From NCBI GenBank assembly GCA_021205185.1, contig JAJPYB010000003.1, forward strand, positions 1-64,000: a stretch of 64,000 bases of DNA. The letters run 5' to 3'. The DNA comes from Ruminococcus sp. (GTDB lineage: Bacteria > Bacillota > Clostridia > Oscillospirales > Ruminococcaceae). This document shows, in pieces, positions 8,793-17,404 of the stretch; the first letter of the stretch is position 1; every line of letters starts with the position of its first letter. The notes under the pieces are model-generated. The model saw nothing but the letters and a program-made list of their open reading frames with translations. It searched no databases and was not told the DNA's origin. The translations under genes and the position numbers were made by a program.

Positions 8793-8825
8793 ATCCGTCT
8801 GCAAAAATTTGCAGACGGATTTTTT
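8793..8825 (+). terminator. Intrinsic terminator of purL
   Basis: Perfect 10-bp stem (atccgtctgc/gcagacggat), 8-base loop, followed by six Ts. Confidence 0.9.
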
Positions 8826-8902
8826 GTGTCTGTTTTTTCTCCTGTCATTTTCCACCCAAGCTTTTCATATTTATTAAAAAACGAAAGCAAGGAGAGAAGG
8901 CA

Positions 8903-10081
8903 ATGAAAAGAAGGATTTTTATCTGTCTTGCGGCAATAATTTTTATGATGAATTTTTTAGTCCTTTACTGTCAGGCGGACGGCGAGGAGGACAGCGTTTA
9001 CGCTTCAAAAAATCAAGATACGCTTTCGGTGACTGCGGATAGGTATGTGATACTTGAAGCAAGTACAAACACATTTTTAGCTGGGCAAGGCTCTTATGAG
9101 GAGTTTTCTGCTTCTCATTTTACAAAGCTTATGACGCTCACGCTTGTCAGCGAGAAAATCGACGAGGGAGAGCTGTCGCTTGACGATACGGTAGCTGTGA
9201 GCGAGTACGCAAATTCACAGCAGGGCACGCAAATCTGGCTTGACAAGGGAGAAAAGATAACAGTTTCAGAGCTTATAAAAGCGGTAACGATAGGAAACGC
9301 TAACGACGCTTGCGTTGCGCTAAGCGAAACGGTAGATAAAAAAATTTCCGACTTTGTAGAGCGTATGAACAAGCGAGCGGCAGAGCTTCAGATGATAAAT
9401 ACCGTCTATGTCGATTGCACAGGCGTTTCAAACGACAATATAACAACAGCTCACGATACGGCTCTTTTAGCGTCGGAGCTTTTAAAGCACGAGTATTTGA
9501 CGGAATACTTAACTGCGTGGAGAGATTTTGTCGGCGAAAAGCAGTCGGAGGTAGTAAATCAAAATACGCTTGTTAAAAGCTATGACGGAATTACAGGGCT
9601 AAAGGCTTGCGTCAGCTCCACAGGAGTTAATATGACAAGCGTCAGCGCCAAAAGGGGAGAGATGAGCGTTGTATGCGTTGCTGTAGGCTCAGAAAGCAGC
9701 GAGCAAAGAGCGGTTGACGGAGAGAATATGCTTGACTACGCCCTTTCGCAGTTTCAGATTTACGAGCCTGAAATTGACAAAACTCTGCTCGATGATATAA
9801 AGATTGTTCACGGGGAGGATGAAAGCGTGAAGGTTTCCCTTTATAAGCCTTTGCGACTTGTCATAAAAAGAGGTACCTCTTCAGAGCTTGATGTTACAGC
9901 GAGCAGAGAGCAAAGTATTACGGCGCCAAAGAAAAAGGGCGATAAGGTTGGAAGCGTAACCGTTACAAACGGCGAAAAGACGGCTTTTTCCACAAGCATT
10001 GTGCTTTGCGACGACGCCGAAAGGATAACTGTGAAAAAAGCGTTTCTCAAGCTTATATATTCTCTTATTGGAGAAATATGA
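8903..10081 (+). CDS. DacF-like D,D-carboxypeptidase homologue with degenerate active site
   Basis: A 392-residue exported protein: signal peptide (MKRRIFICLAA..., cleaved near residue 26), a peptidase S11 (PBP5/DacF-like) domain at about 45-270, and a beta-rich PBP5 C-terminal domain to about 380. The fold-level signature is clear (KLMTLTLVSEKIDEGELSL, GTQIWLDKGEKITVSELI, SYDGITGLKA). All three catalytic motifs deviate. The SxxK region reads Ser71-His-Phe-Thr-Lys75, so a His takes the serine position or the motif is stretched by one residue. SxN is Asn132-Ala-Asn134, and KTG is Lys234-Ala-Cys236. It is probably catalytically dead and may act as a binding or regulatory protein. An AAGGAGAG site precedes the ATG. 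It stands alone, between the purL terminator and the pgi promoter. Confidence 0.85.
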   Translation: MKRRIFICLAAIIFMMNFLVLYCQADGEEDSVYASKNQDTLSVTADRYVILEASTNTFLAGQGSYEEFSASHFTKLMTLTLVSEKIDEGELSLDDTVAVSEYANSQQGTQIWLDKGEKITVSELIKAVTIGNANDACVALSETVDKKISDFVERMNKRAAELQMINTVYVDCTGVSNDNITTAHDTALLASELLKHEYLTEYLTAWRDFVGEKQSEVVNQNTLVKSYDGITGLKACVSSTGVNMTSVSAKRGEMSVVCVAVGSESSEQRAVDGENMLDYALSQFQIYEPEIDKTLLDDIKIVHGEDESVKVSLYKPLRLVIKRGTSSELDVTASREQSITAPKKKGDKVGSVTVTNGEKTAFSTSIVLCDDAERITVKKAFLKLIYSLIGEI

Positions 10082-10110
10082 ACAAAATAATAACAATTTT
10101 CAAAAAGGAC

Positions 10111-10139
10111 TTGAAAAAAGGTCTGAATTATAGTATGAT
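10111..10139 (+). promoter_or_regulatory. Promoter of pgi
   Basis: TTGAAA (10111-10116), 17-base spacer, TATGAT (10134-10139). It leaves an untranslated leader of about 80 bases with a short hairpin (ACCCTT-T-AAGGGT, near 10165-10177). Confidence 0.65.
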
Positions 10140-10224
10140 AAATATGTATAAAAGGATGCGTTTTACCCTTTAAGGGTCGCTTAAGAAAAAGACGTAATTT
10201 GATTTTCAGAAAGGATGTTTTCAA

Positions 10225-11556
10225 GTGGCTGTAAAGTTAAACACAAAATATCTTGAGGGAGTTATTTCAGCTCACGAGCTGGACGGAGTCAAGTCGCAAA
10301 TAACCGCCGCTCATAATTTAATTGAAACGAGATCAGGTCAGGGAAATGATTTTCTCGGCTGGGTTGATCTTCCGGTAGATTATGACAAGGAGGAGTTTGC
10401 AAGAATCAAGGCTGCTGCCAAAAGGATTCAGGGTAAGGCTGACATTCTGATTGTAATTGGAATCGGCGGTTCCTACCTCGGCGCAAGAGCTGCTATCGAG
10501 CTTTTGAAATCTCCGTTTTACAATAATATGAAGAAGGATACGCCTGACATTTATTATGTTGGAAACAGCATCAGTCCTACCTATCTAAACGAGGTTTTGT
10601 CTATCTGCGAGGGCAAGGATATCTGCGTAAATGTTATTTCAAAGTCGGGAACTACTACTGAGCCTGCTCTGGCATTCAGAATTTTCAAGAAGCTTGTAGA
10701 GGACAAGTATGGTAAGGAGGAAGCAAAGGAAAGAATCTTTGCTACTACGGATAAGGCGAGAGGAACTTTAAAGGAGCTTTCCGACAAGGAAGGCTATGAA
10801 ACCTTTACTATTGCCGACGACGTTGGCGGAAGATTTTCCGTTCTGACTGCCGTTGGACTTTTGCCGATTGCAGTTGCTGGCTGCGATATTGACAAGATTA
10901 TGCAGGGCGCAGCAAAGGCGAGAGAAAACTATTCAAAGGACGACTTGAACGACTGTTACAAGTATGCAGCTATCAGAAATATTCTTTACCGCAAGGGCAA
11001 GAGCGTTGAGATGCTCGTTTCTTACGATCCAAGCTTTACAATGATGGCTGAATGGTTCAAGCAGCTTTTTGGCGAGAGCGAGGGCAAGGACAACAAGGGT
11101 ATCTTCCCATCCTCCGCTACATTCTCTACCGATCTTCACTCTTTAGGTCAGTTTATTCAGGACGGCTCAAGAGTAATGTTTGAAACGGTTGTTGACATCA
11201 AGACTCCAAAGCAGGATTTGTTTTTGGAAAGCGACGAGCAAAATCTTGACGGCTTAAACTTCCTGTCAAACCAGAATATGTCCGTTGTAAACAGAAAGGC
11301 TTTTGAGGGAACTATTTTAGCTCACACAGAGGGCGGAGTTCCAAACATCGTTATTGAGGTTGACGCACTGGATGAGGAAAACTTCGGAGAGCTTGTTTAC
11401 TTCTTTGAAAAGGCTTGCGCAATTTCAGGATATATGCTTGGAGTTAATCCATTCAATCAGCCGGGAGTTGAAAGCTATAAGAAGAATATGTTCGCACTTT
11501 TAGGAAAGCCGGGCTATGAGGACGCTAAGGCGGCACTTGAAGAAAAGCTTAAATAA
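10225..11556 (+). CDS. pgi: Glucose-6-phosphate isomerase
   Basis: Interconverts glucose 6-phosphate and fructose 6-phosphate in glycolysis. It has 443 residues, the compact Gram-positive length. Motifs include [14 protein letters not shown] for sugar-phosphate binding, [12 protein letters not shown], the [14 protein letters not shown] signature and the C-terminal [20 protein letters not shown] with the catalytic Lys. The start is a GTG at 10225 with AGAAAGGA about 9 bases upstream; the ATG inside that site is out of frame. It has its own promoter. Confidence 0.96.
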   Translation: MAVKLNTKYLEGVISAHELDGVKSQITAAHNLIETRSGQGNDFLGWVDLPVDYDKEEFARIKAAAKRIQGKADILIVIGIGGSYLGARAAIELLKSPFYNNMKKDTPDIYYVGNSISPTYLNEVLSICEGKDICVNVISKSGTTTEPALAFRIFKKLVEDKYGKEEAKERIFATTDKARGTLKELSDKEGYETFTIADDVGGRFSVLTAVGLLPIAVAGCDIDKIMQGAAKARENYSKDDLNDCYKYAAIRNILYRKGKSVEMLVSYDPSFTMMAEWFKQLFGESEGKDNKGIFPSSATFSTDLHSLGQFIQDGSRVMFETVVDIKTPKQDLFLESDEQNLDGLNFLSNQNMSVVNRKAFEGTILAHTEGGVPNIVIEVDALDEENFGELVYFFEKACAISGYMLGVNPFNQPGVESYKKNMFALLGKPGYEDAKAALEEKLK

Positions 11557-11640
11557 GGCGCAAACAGGGTAACCTGTAAAATATTATCGGGATTATTCCC
11601 TAAATAAAAAATGCCCGCAAGGGCGGATTGGAGCGTAATT

Positions 11641-12045
11641 ATGATTAAAATTATCACCGGAAAAAGAGGAACGGGAAAGACCAAGATTTTGGTTGATAAC
11701 ATTGTAGAGGCTGTTGAAAACGCAACAGGAAACGTAGTTTGTATCGAAAGAGGAATGAAGCTTACTTATGATCTTCCTCACAAGGTAAGACTTGTTGATA
11801 CTGAAGAGTACGGAATTACCGGATACGACGCATTTTATGGCTTCGTTACCGGAATGCTTGCCGGAAACTACGACATTCAAGAGGTTTTCGTTGACGGAAT
11901 TTTAAAAATCGGCGGAAGAAATTACGATGAGCTGGGCGCTATGTTTGAAAAGCTTGCTATGGTTGCAAAGGACGTAGTCGTTACATTTACTGTATCTGCT
12001 GACCTCGATGAGCTTCCTGCAAAGGTAAAGGCGTTTATCAAGTAA
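11641..12045 (+). CDS. Small P-loop protein of unknown function
   Basis: A 134-residue protein opening with MIKIITGKRGTGKTK, a clear Walker A motif (Gly7-x4-Gly12-Lys13-Thr14). A possible Walker B strand (IQEVFVDGI, about residues 80-88) and a C-terminal strand (DVVVTFTVSAD) complete a minimal Rossmann-like nucleotide-binding fold. No helicase, kinase or GTPase specificity motif is visible, so the function is unknown. The start at 11641 is preferred over the upstream ATG at 11611 because GGATTGGAG precedes it and the P-loop then falls at the very N-terminus. It sits 84 bases after pgi and before the yceD promoter. A short GCCC-GCAA-GGGC hairpin lies in its leader. Confidence 0.75.
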   Translation: MIKIITGKRGTGKTKILVDNIVEAVENATGNVVCIERGMKLTYDLPHKVRLVDTEEYGITGYDAFYGFVTGMLAGNYDIQEVFVDGILKIGGRNYDELGAMFEKLAMVAKDVVVTFTVSADLDELPAKVKAFIK

Positions 12046-12081
12046 TACACCCAAGATTTTACGATTTTAATCAAAAAACTA

Positions 12082-12110
12082 TTGACAACGGTTTTTGAAT
12101 TAGGTATAAT
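12082..12110 (+). promoter_or_regulatory. Consensus promoter of yceD-rpmF
   Basis: TTGACA (12082-12087), 17 bases, TATAAT (12105-12110): an exact housekeeping sigma consensus. The transcript should start near 12117, which leaves room for a ribosome site before the ATG at 12144 but not before the GTG at 12132. Confidence 0.9.
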
Positions 12111-12143
12111 AATCTTTGTGACATTTGAGGAGTGCGAATTGAT

Positions 12144-12599
12144 ATGGAGCTTATGCTTAAAGAGCTGTTTGAGGAAGCCTCAACTGAGCGTGAGTTTGAC
12201 GGGTTTGTCACTTCAAACGAGCTGAAGCTGCCTGCAGGATTGTCATTTAACGAGCCTGTAAGGGTAGTAGGCAGGGTGTTTAACCGTGCCGGAATTGTAA
12301 CGCTTGAGTACAAGCTTACCGCCAAGGCGCAGCTTGTGTGCGACAGATGTCTTGATGAGTTTGAGAAGGTTTTTGAATACGATTTCAGTCATATCCTCGT
12401 TACAAGTTTAAACAGCGAGGACGATTACGACAGATATGTCGTTTGCGAAAACAATATTCTCGGTCTTGATGATTTGGCTATTTCTGATTTATTGTTGCAG
12501 CTGCCTTCAAAGATTTTATGTAAGGAAGACTGCAAGGGCTTATGCTTCGTCTGCGGACAGAACCTGAACGAAGCGACTTGCGAATGCTCAAAGAGTTAA
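12144..12599 (+). CDS. yceD: YceD/DUF177 family protein
   Basis: A 151-residue DUF177 protein. The family is almost always encoded upstream of rpmF, as here, and has been linked to 23S rRNA accumulation. The conserved core CDRCLDEFEKVFEY lies near the middle and a cysteine-rich tail (CKEDCKGLCFVCGQNLNEA, then CEC) could bind zinc. The start at ATG 12144 is chosen because GAGGAG lies 11 bases upstream and the promoter at 12082-12110 makes a GTG start at 12132 almost leaderless. Starting at 12132 would add MRID, which resembles some homologues, so this is not settled. rpmF follows after 51 bases. Confidence 0.88.
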   Translation: MELMLKELFEEASTEREFDGFVTSNELKLPAGLSFNEPVRVVGRVFNRAGIVTLEYKLTAKAQLVCDRCLDEFEKVFEYDFSHILVTSLNSEDDYDRYVVCENNILGLDDLAISDLLLQLPSKILCKEDCKGLCFVCGQNLNEATCECSKS

Positions 12600-12650
12600 T
12601 AGCCGCAGCAATAATTTGTTTTAAAGTAACCTAAGAGGAGGTGCCCGAAA

Positions 12651-12836
12651 ATGGCAGTACCAAAGAGAAAAGTATCTAAGGCAAGAAGAGATAAAAGACG
12701 CTCTAATGTCTGGAAGCTAAACCCACCTGCACTATCAAAATGCTCGCATTGCGGAGAGCTTACGGCTCCACACAAGGTATGCAAAAATTGCGGATATTAT
12801 AAGGGTATTGAAGTAATTCACAAAGAAGAAGCGTAA
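12651..12836 (+). CDS. rpmF: 50S ribosomal protein L32
   Basis: A 61-residue ribosomal protein starting MAVPKRKVSKARRDKRRSN, the universal L32 signature. It is the zinc-binding (C+) type, with CSHC and CKNC pairs. Organisms short of zinc often carry a cysteine-free paralogue; none is seen here. A strong AGAGGAGGTG site lies upstream, and an efficient terminator follows. Confidence 0.98.
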   Translation: MAVPKRKVSKARRDKRRSNVWKLNPPALSKCSHCGELTAPHKVCKNCGYYKGIEVIHKEEA

Positions 12837-12844
12837 TGCTTTAG

Positions 12845-12876
12845 GCGGAGGTGGGAACGCTCACCTCCGCTTTTTT
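12845..12876 (+). terminator. Intrinsic terminator of rpmF
   Basis: Nine-bp stem gcggaggtg/cacctccgc with an 8-base loop and six Ts. Confidence 0.92.
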
Positions 12877-12923
12877 GTTGTACCTTTCAAAGGGTCATTT
12901 TTTTGGCAAAGGAGAATAATTTT

Positions 12924-14252
12924 ATGGCGTTGCCTTTAGTCGCCATTGTCGGCAGACCAAACGTCGGTAAATCCACGCTTTTTAACAAGCTTATTGGACG
13001 CAGGCTTTCAATAGTTGAGGATACGCCGGGCGTTACAAGAGATAGAATATATGCTAAATGCGAATGGCTGTCAAAATCCTTCATGCTAGTAGATACTGGA
13101 GGAATCGAGCCGAAAACGGACGACGTTATGCTATCGCAGATGAAAAGACAGGCTCAGCTTGCTATTGAAAAAGCAGATGTGATTATTTTTGTTACCGATT
13201 TGCGAAGCGGCGTTACAGCAAACGATTTAGACGTCGCTAATATGCTTTTGAAGTCCGGAAAGCCTATCGTGCTATGCGTTAATAAATGTGACGGAGTGGG
13301 TGAGGTTCCGCCCGAGTTTTACGAGTTTTACAATCTCGGACTGGGAGATCCTATAGCCGTTTCGTCGGTTCACGGTCACGGAACGGGCGACCTGCTTGAC
13401 GCTGTGTTTGAAAAAATGCCCGAATCGGCAAACTACGAGGACGCAGACGGCGTAAAGGTAGCGGTAATCGGTAAGCCTAACGTTGGAAAGTCGTCAATTA
13501 TAAACAAGCTTTGCGGTGAGGAAAGAGTAATCGTTTCGGATATTGCCGGAACCACAAGAGATGCAACCGATACCGAAATTGAAACGGATAAGGGTAAGTT
13601 TGTTTTTATCGACACCGCAGGAATAAGAAAAAAATCAAAGGTTTCAGAGTCGATCGAACGATATAGCGTTTTGCGTTCGTATATGGCGGTCGATAGAGCT
13701 GACGTTGCAGTAATTGTAATCGACGCTACCGAAGGCTTTACCGAACAGGATTCCAAGGTTGCAGGCTACGCTCACGAGCAGGGAAAGGCTTGCGTTGTAG
13801 CTGTTAATAAGTGGGACGCAGTCGATAAGCAAACTGGCACTATGAACGAGTATATAAAAAAGCTCAAAAACGATTTTTCGTTTATGTCTTATGTTCCGTT
13901 TGTTTTCGTTTCAGCAAAAACAGGTCAGCGGCTTGACAAGCTGCTTGATAAAATTTTATACGTTGCCCAGCAGAATGCTGTAAGAATTTCAACAGGTAAG
14001 CTTAACGATATTTTAGCATATGCTACAAGTAGAGTTCAGCCGCCGAGCGACAAGGGCAGAAGACTAAAGATATATTATATGACTCAGGCGTCGACAAAGC
14101 CGCCTACATTTGTAACCTTTGTAAACAGAAAAGAGCTTTTCCACTTTTCCTATCAAAGGTATATAGAAAATCAAATTCGGGAAACCTTTTCTCTTGAGGG
14201 GACGCCTGTGCGGTTTATAGTGAGAGAAAGGGCAAGAGACGACGTTAAATAA
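12924..14252 (+). CDS. der: Ribosome assembly GTPase Der (EngA)
   Basis: Essential GTPase in 50S subunit assembly. It has two tandem G domains: the first with GRPNVGKS near residue 10, DTGGIE and NKCD; the second with GKPNVGKSS near 180, DTAGIRKKSK and NKWD. A C-terminal KH-like domain contains YMTQASTKPPTFVTFVNR. The start at ATG 12924 (442 residues) is preferred over an in-frame TTG at 12903 because AAGGAGAA lies inside that extension, 9 bases before the ATG. It is followed by plsY and gpsA with gaps of 32 and 16 bases. Confidence 0.96.
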   Translation: MALPLVAIVGRPNVGKSTLFNKLIGRRLSIVEDTPGVTRDRIYAKCEWLSKSFMLVDTGGIEPKTDDVMLSQMKRQAQLAIEKADVIIFVTDLRSGVTANDLDVANMLLKSGKPIVLCVNKCDGVGEVPPEFYEFYNLGLGDPIAVSSVHGHGTGDLLDAVFEKMPESANYEDADGVKVAVIGKPNVGKSSIINKLCGEERVIVSDIAGTTRDATDTEIETDKGKFVFIDTAGIRKKSKVSESIERYSVLRSYMAVDRADVAVIVIDATEGFTEQDSKVAGYAHEQGKACVVAVNKWDAVDKQTGTMNEYIKKLKNDFSFMSYVPFVFVSAKTGQRLDKLLDKILYVAQQNAVRISTGKLNDILAYATSRVQPPSDKGRRLKIYYMTQASTKPPTFVTFVNRKELFHFSYQRYIENQIRETFSLEGTPVRFIVRERARDDVK

Positions 14253-14284
14253 TTGTTGTCGCTTAGCGAAAGGGGAAGTTTAAA

Positions 14285-14947
14285 ATGAGCGCATCCCAGA
14301 TTCTGGCGATTGTTTTCGTTGCCGTTGCGGCATATCTTTTTGGAAGCTTAAACTCGGCGATAATTGTATGTAAAATTATAAAGCACGACGATATAAGAAA
14401 GTACGGAAGCAAAAACGCAGGGCTTACCAACGTCCTTAGAGTTTACGGAAAGTCAACTGCTGCTATTACTCTTTTGTGCGATTTGTTCAAGGGAATTTTT
14501 GCAGTAACCGCCGCTAGACTTATAGTGGGAAATTTGTTTGAAATTTATTATTTCGGCGAAAATATGTTTATAGGCTACGTAGCTGGACTTGCCGTTGTGC
14601 TGGGGCATATTTTTCCTATCTATTACGGCTTTCGCGGAGGAAAGGGCGTTCTTACCGCCTGCACTACAATGATTGCAATCGACCCGCTGAGTATGTCGAT
14701 AGCATTGCTTGTATTTATAATAATTGTCGCAATTTCAAGATACGTTTCCCTCGGCTCCATAACGGCAGCAGTAGCTTATCCGATAGCCACAGCTATAACT
14801 CAAACCCTGCGAGGTACTGACGGAGTGCTGGTGCATACTGTTCTTGCAATCGCTTTGTCAGCATTTGTAATCGCTATGCATCACGCAAATATTGTAAGGC
14901 TGATAAAGGGAACGGAAAACAAGCTGAGCTTTAAAAAGAATCATTGA
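14285..14947 (+). CDS. plsY: Acyl-phosphate:glycerol-3-phosphate acyltransferase PlsY
   Basis: Integral membrane enzyme that transfers an acyl group from acyl-phosphate (made by PlsX) to glycerol 3-phosphate, the first step of phospholipid synthesis. The family motifs YLFGSLNSAIIVCK, YGSKNAGLTNVLRVYG and GFRGGKGVLTA are intact, with several transmembrane segments between them. At 220 residues it is slightly long because of a more extended internal loop. It is adjacent to gpsA, which makes its glycerol-3-phosphate substrate. Confidence 0.95.
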   Translation: MSASQILAIVFVAVAAYLFGSLNSAIIVCKIIKHDDIRKYGSKNAGLTNVLRVYGKSTAAITLLCDLFKGIFAVTAARLIVGNLFEIYYFGENMFIGYVAGLAVVLGHIFPIYYGFRGGKGVLTACTTMIAIDPLSMSIALLVFIIIVAISRYVSLGSITAAVAYPIATAITQTLRGTDGVLVHTVLAIALSAFVIAMHHANIVRLIKGTENKLSFKKNH

Positions 14948-14963
14948 CTTAAAGGAGGACAAT

Positions 14964-15947
14964 ATGGCAAATATAGCTATTTTAGGTTCGGGCGGCTTTG
15001 GATTGGCTTTAGCAGTTTTGTGCCACAACAGAGGACATAAGGTGTGCGTCTGGTCTAAGTTTCAGGACGAGATCGACACGATCAAGCGAGCCGGTGAATT
15101 AAAGGCTAAGCTGCCGGGCGTTGTAATTCCAAAGGACATAGAGCTTTCAACCGACATTTCCTGCGTTAAGGGAAAGGATATTGCGGTAATTGGAATCCCG
15201 TCGGCGTTTGTAAGAAGCGTTTGCGAGGAAGCGGCTCCTTTTGTTGACGAAAAGACGATAATTGTAAGCACAACTAAAGGTCTTGAGGATAAAAGCCTTA
15301 AAAGAATGACCGAAGTAGTAAGCGAATGTATGCCAAATAATACGGTCGTTGCGCTGACAGGACCCTCTCACGCAGAGGAAATTGCAAGAGGTATTCCTAC
15401 CCTTGTAGTAGCCGCTTGTAAGGATTTGTCCGTAGCGGAGCTTATTCAAAGCGAGCTTTCGAGCGATACATTCAGGATTTACACAAGCGAGGACGTAATC
15501 GGATGTGAAATTGGCGGAGCGCTTAAAAATATTATTGCCCTTGCAGCAGGAATCTGCGACGGAATGGGCTATGGCGACAACACTAAAGCGGCGTTAATGA
15601 CAAGAGGAATGAGCGAGATTCGCCGTCTGGGCGTAACGCTTGGAGGAAGGAGCGAAACCTTCTCAGGACTTACAGGCATTGGCGACCTGATTGTCACCTG
15701 TACAAGTATGCACTCAAGGAACAGACGAGCCGGTATCCTTATCGGTCAGGGCGTAGCTCCTGACGAGGCTATCAGAAGAGTGGGAACTGTTGAGGGCTAC
15801 TACTGCGCTAAAACGGCTTATGAGCTTTCAAAGAGAGTAGGAGTTGAAATGCCTATCACTCAGCAGCTTCACAATGTTTTGGAAAACGGAAAGGATGCGG
15901 CTGAAAGCCTAAAGGAGCTAATGCTTCGCCCATATGTTTCAGAATAG
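14964..15947 (+). CDS. gpsA: NAD(P)H-dependent glycerol-3-phosphate dehydrogenase
   Basis: Reduces dihydroxyacetone phosphate to sn-glycerol 3-phosphate for lipid synthesis. The 327-residue protein has an N-terminal Rossmann motif (ILGSGGFGLALAV), VSTTKGLE, LTGPSHAEEIARG and the catalytic lysine region EIGGALKNIIALAAGICDG, then GLTGIGDLIVTC. It follows plsY in the same operon with an AAAGGAGGA site, and a terminator lies 30 bases downstream. Confidence 0.96.
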   Translation: MANIAILGSGGFGLALAVLCHNRGHKVCVWSKFQDEIDTIKRAGELKAKLPGVVIPKDIELSTDISCVKGKDIAVIGIPSAFVRSVCEEAAPFVDEKTIIVSTTKGLEDKSLKRMTEVVSECMPNNTVVALTGPSHAEEIARGIPTLVVAACKDLSVAELIQSELSSDTFRIYTSEDVIGCEIGGALKNIIALAAGICDGMGYGDNTKAALMTRGMSEIRRLGVTLGGRSETFSGLTGIGDLIVTCTSMHSRNRRAGILIGQGVAPDEAIRRVGTVEGYYCAKTAYELSKRVGVEMPITQQLHNVLENGKDAAESLKELMLRPYVSE

Positions 15948-15977
15948 CGGAGAACAGACAAAACAAAAGGAAAATAT

Positions 15978-16011
15978 TTGCGAGGGCAAGCTTTATGCTC
16001 TCGCAATTTTT
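15978..16011 (+). terminator. Terminator after der-plsY-gpsA
   Basis: Seven-bp outer stem ttgcgag/ctcgcaa with an inner gca/tgc pairing, followed by five Ts. Confidence 0.8.
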
Positions 16012-16033
16012 GTTGCGTAAGGCAAAAATCATC

Positions 16034-16062
16034 TTTACAAATTTTACCCCTTATGGTATACT
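16034..16062 (+). promoter_or_regulatory. Promoter of the pyrH-to-polC operon
   Basis: TTTACA (16034-16039), 17-base spacer, TATACT (16057-16062). No other convincing promoter or factor-independent terminator was found in the next 10 kb, so it may drive eight genes. Confidence 0.8.
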
Positions 16063-16119
16063 ATTCTTTAAAGAATGGCGTGCCGTTTTTTAATATCAAC
16101 GAAAGAGAGCGTTGGGAAT

Positions 16120-16824
16120 ATGGAAGTCAAATATAAAAGAATTCTTTTGAAGCTTAGCGGTGAAGCGCTTGCAGGAGAAAAGAAAACAGGACTTGATTAT
16201 GAGGTCATTACAGCATTCGGGAAAAGCATTAAAAAGTGCGTTGACGCAGGAGTTCAGGTCGGAATTGTAGTTGGCGGCGGAAACTTCTGGAGAGGTCGTT
16301 CAAGCGGCGCAATGGACAGAACGAGAGCTGACCACATTGGTATGCTGGCAACGGCTATGAATGCGCTGGCGGTTGCTGACGGACTTGAAAATTTAGGGGT
16401 CGAGGTCAGAGTTCAGACTGCTATTACAATGCGTGAGGTAGCGGAGCCTTATATCAGAAATAAGGCAATGAGACATTTTGAAAAGGGAAGAGTTGTAATA
16501 TTCGGCTGCGGAACGGGAAATCCTTTCTTTTCAACCGATACAGCAGCAGCTTTAAGAGCGGCGGAAATTGAAGCGGATATAATTTTAAAGGCAACAATGG
16601 TTGACGGCGTATACGATAAGGATCCGCACAAGTATGACGACGCTGTAAAATACGACACTATCAGCCACGCTGAAATTTTAGCAAAGGATCTTGCTGTTAT
16701 GGATTCAACAGCAGCGGCGCTTTGCAAGGATAATAACATACCGATTCTGGTATTTAACTTGGAAAAACCTGATAATATCTACGACGCTTGCATGGGAAAG
16801 AGCGTGGGTACTATCGTTCAATAA
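16120..16824 (+). CDS. pyrH: UMP kinase
   Basis: Bacterial hexameric UMP kinase, making UDP from UMP and ATP; a member of the amino acid kinase fold. The start at 16120 gives [17 protein letters not shown], the standard N-terminus (234 residues); the in-frame ATG at 16075 is only 12 bases past the -10 box. Motifs include [45 protein letters not shown] and the nucleotide-binding [11 protein letters not shown]. The order pyrH-frr-uppS-cdsA-dxr-rseP is widely conserved. Confidence 0.97.
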   Translation: MEVKYKRILLKLSGEALAGEKKTGLDYEVITAFGKSIKKCVDAGVQVGIVVGGGNFWRGRSSGAMDRTRADHIGMLATAMNALAVADGLENLGVEVRVQTAITMREVAEPYIRNKAMRHFEKGRVVIFGCGTGNPFFSTDTAAALRAAEIEADIILKATMVDGVYDKDPHKYDDAVKYDTISHAEILAKDLAVMDSTAAALCKDNNIPILVFNLEKPDNIYDACMGKSVGTIVQ

Positions 16825-16849
16825 AAAACTAATAATGGAGGAAAATACA

Positions 16850-17404
16850 ATGAAAGAAGTTTTAGACAGATGCGAAAGAAAGATGAACAAAACCATTGAC
16901 GCATTGAAGGGCGAGCTTGCTTCGGTAAGAGCCGGCAGAGCAAATCCGGCAATTCTCGATAAGGTTTTGGTTGATTATTACGGAGCGCCTACGCCAATAA
17001 ATCAAATGGCGGCAGTTTCTGTAAGCGAAGCGAGAGTGCTTGTTATTCAGCCATGGGACAAGTCAACTCTCAAGTCGATTGAAAAGGCTATTCAGGCGTC
17101 GGATATTGGAATCAACCCTGTAAACGACGGAAACGTATTAAGACTTGCTTTTCCACAGCCTACCGAGGAAAGAAGAAAAGAGCTTGTTCGTGATATCAAG
17201 AAAATGGGCGAGGAATCTAAGGTTGGAATCAGAAATATAAGACGTGATTCTATGGAAAAGCTGAAGGCTCTTAAAAAGGATAACTCGATTACTGAGGACG
17301 ACCAGAAAAACGGCGAGAAGAAGATTCAGGATATTACCGATAAGTTTGTAAAGAAGATCGACGCAGTCGTTGCTGAAAAGGAAAAAGAGGTTCTTTCTAT
17401 ATAA
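16850..17404 (+). CDS. frr: Ribosome recycling factor
   Basis: Splits post-termination ribosomes together with EF-G. It has 184 residues; the three-helix bundle opens with LASVRAGRANPAILDKVLVD and the beta domain has YYGAPTPINQMA, then RRDSMEKLKALKKD in the last helix. The start at 16850 follows a GGAGGA site. Its TAA stop overlaps the uppS ATG by one base, so translation is probably coupled. Confidence 0.97.
   Translation: MKEVLDRCERKMNKTIDALKGELASVRAGRANPAILDKVLVDYYGAPTPINQMAAVSVSEARVLVIQPWDKSTLKSIEKAIQASDIGINPVNDGNVLRLAFPQPTEERRKELVRDIKKMGEESKVGIRNIRRDSMEKLKALKKDNSITEDDQKNGEKKIQDITDKFVKKIDAVVAEKEKEVLSI

Noticed and set aside
12132..12143. GTG start for yceD
   Set aside because: It has no ribosome site and sits about 15 bases from the predicted transcript start; ATG 12144 has GAGGAG at usable distance. 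Not fully settled because homologues often start with a residue pattern like that extension.
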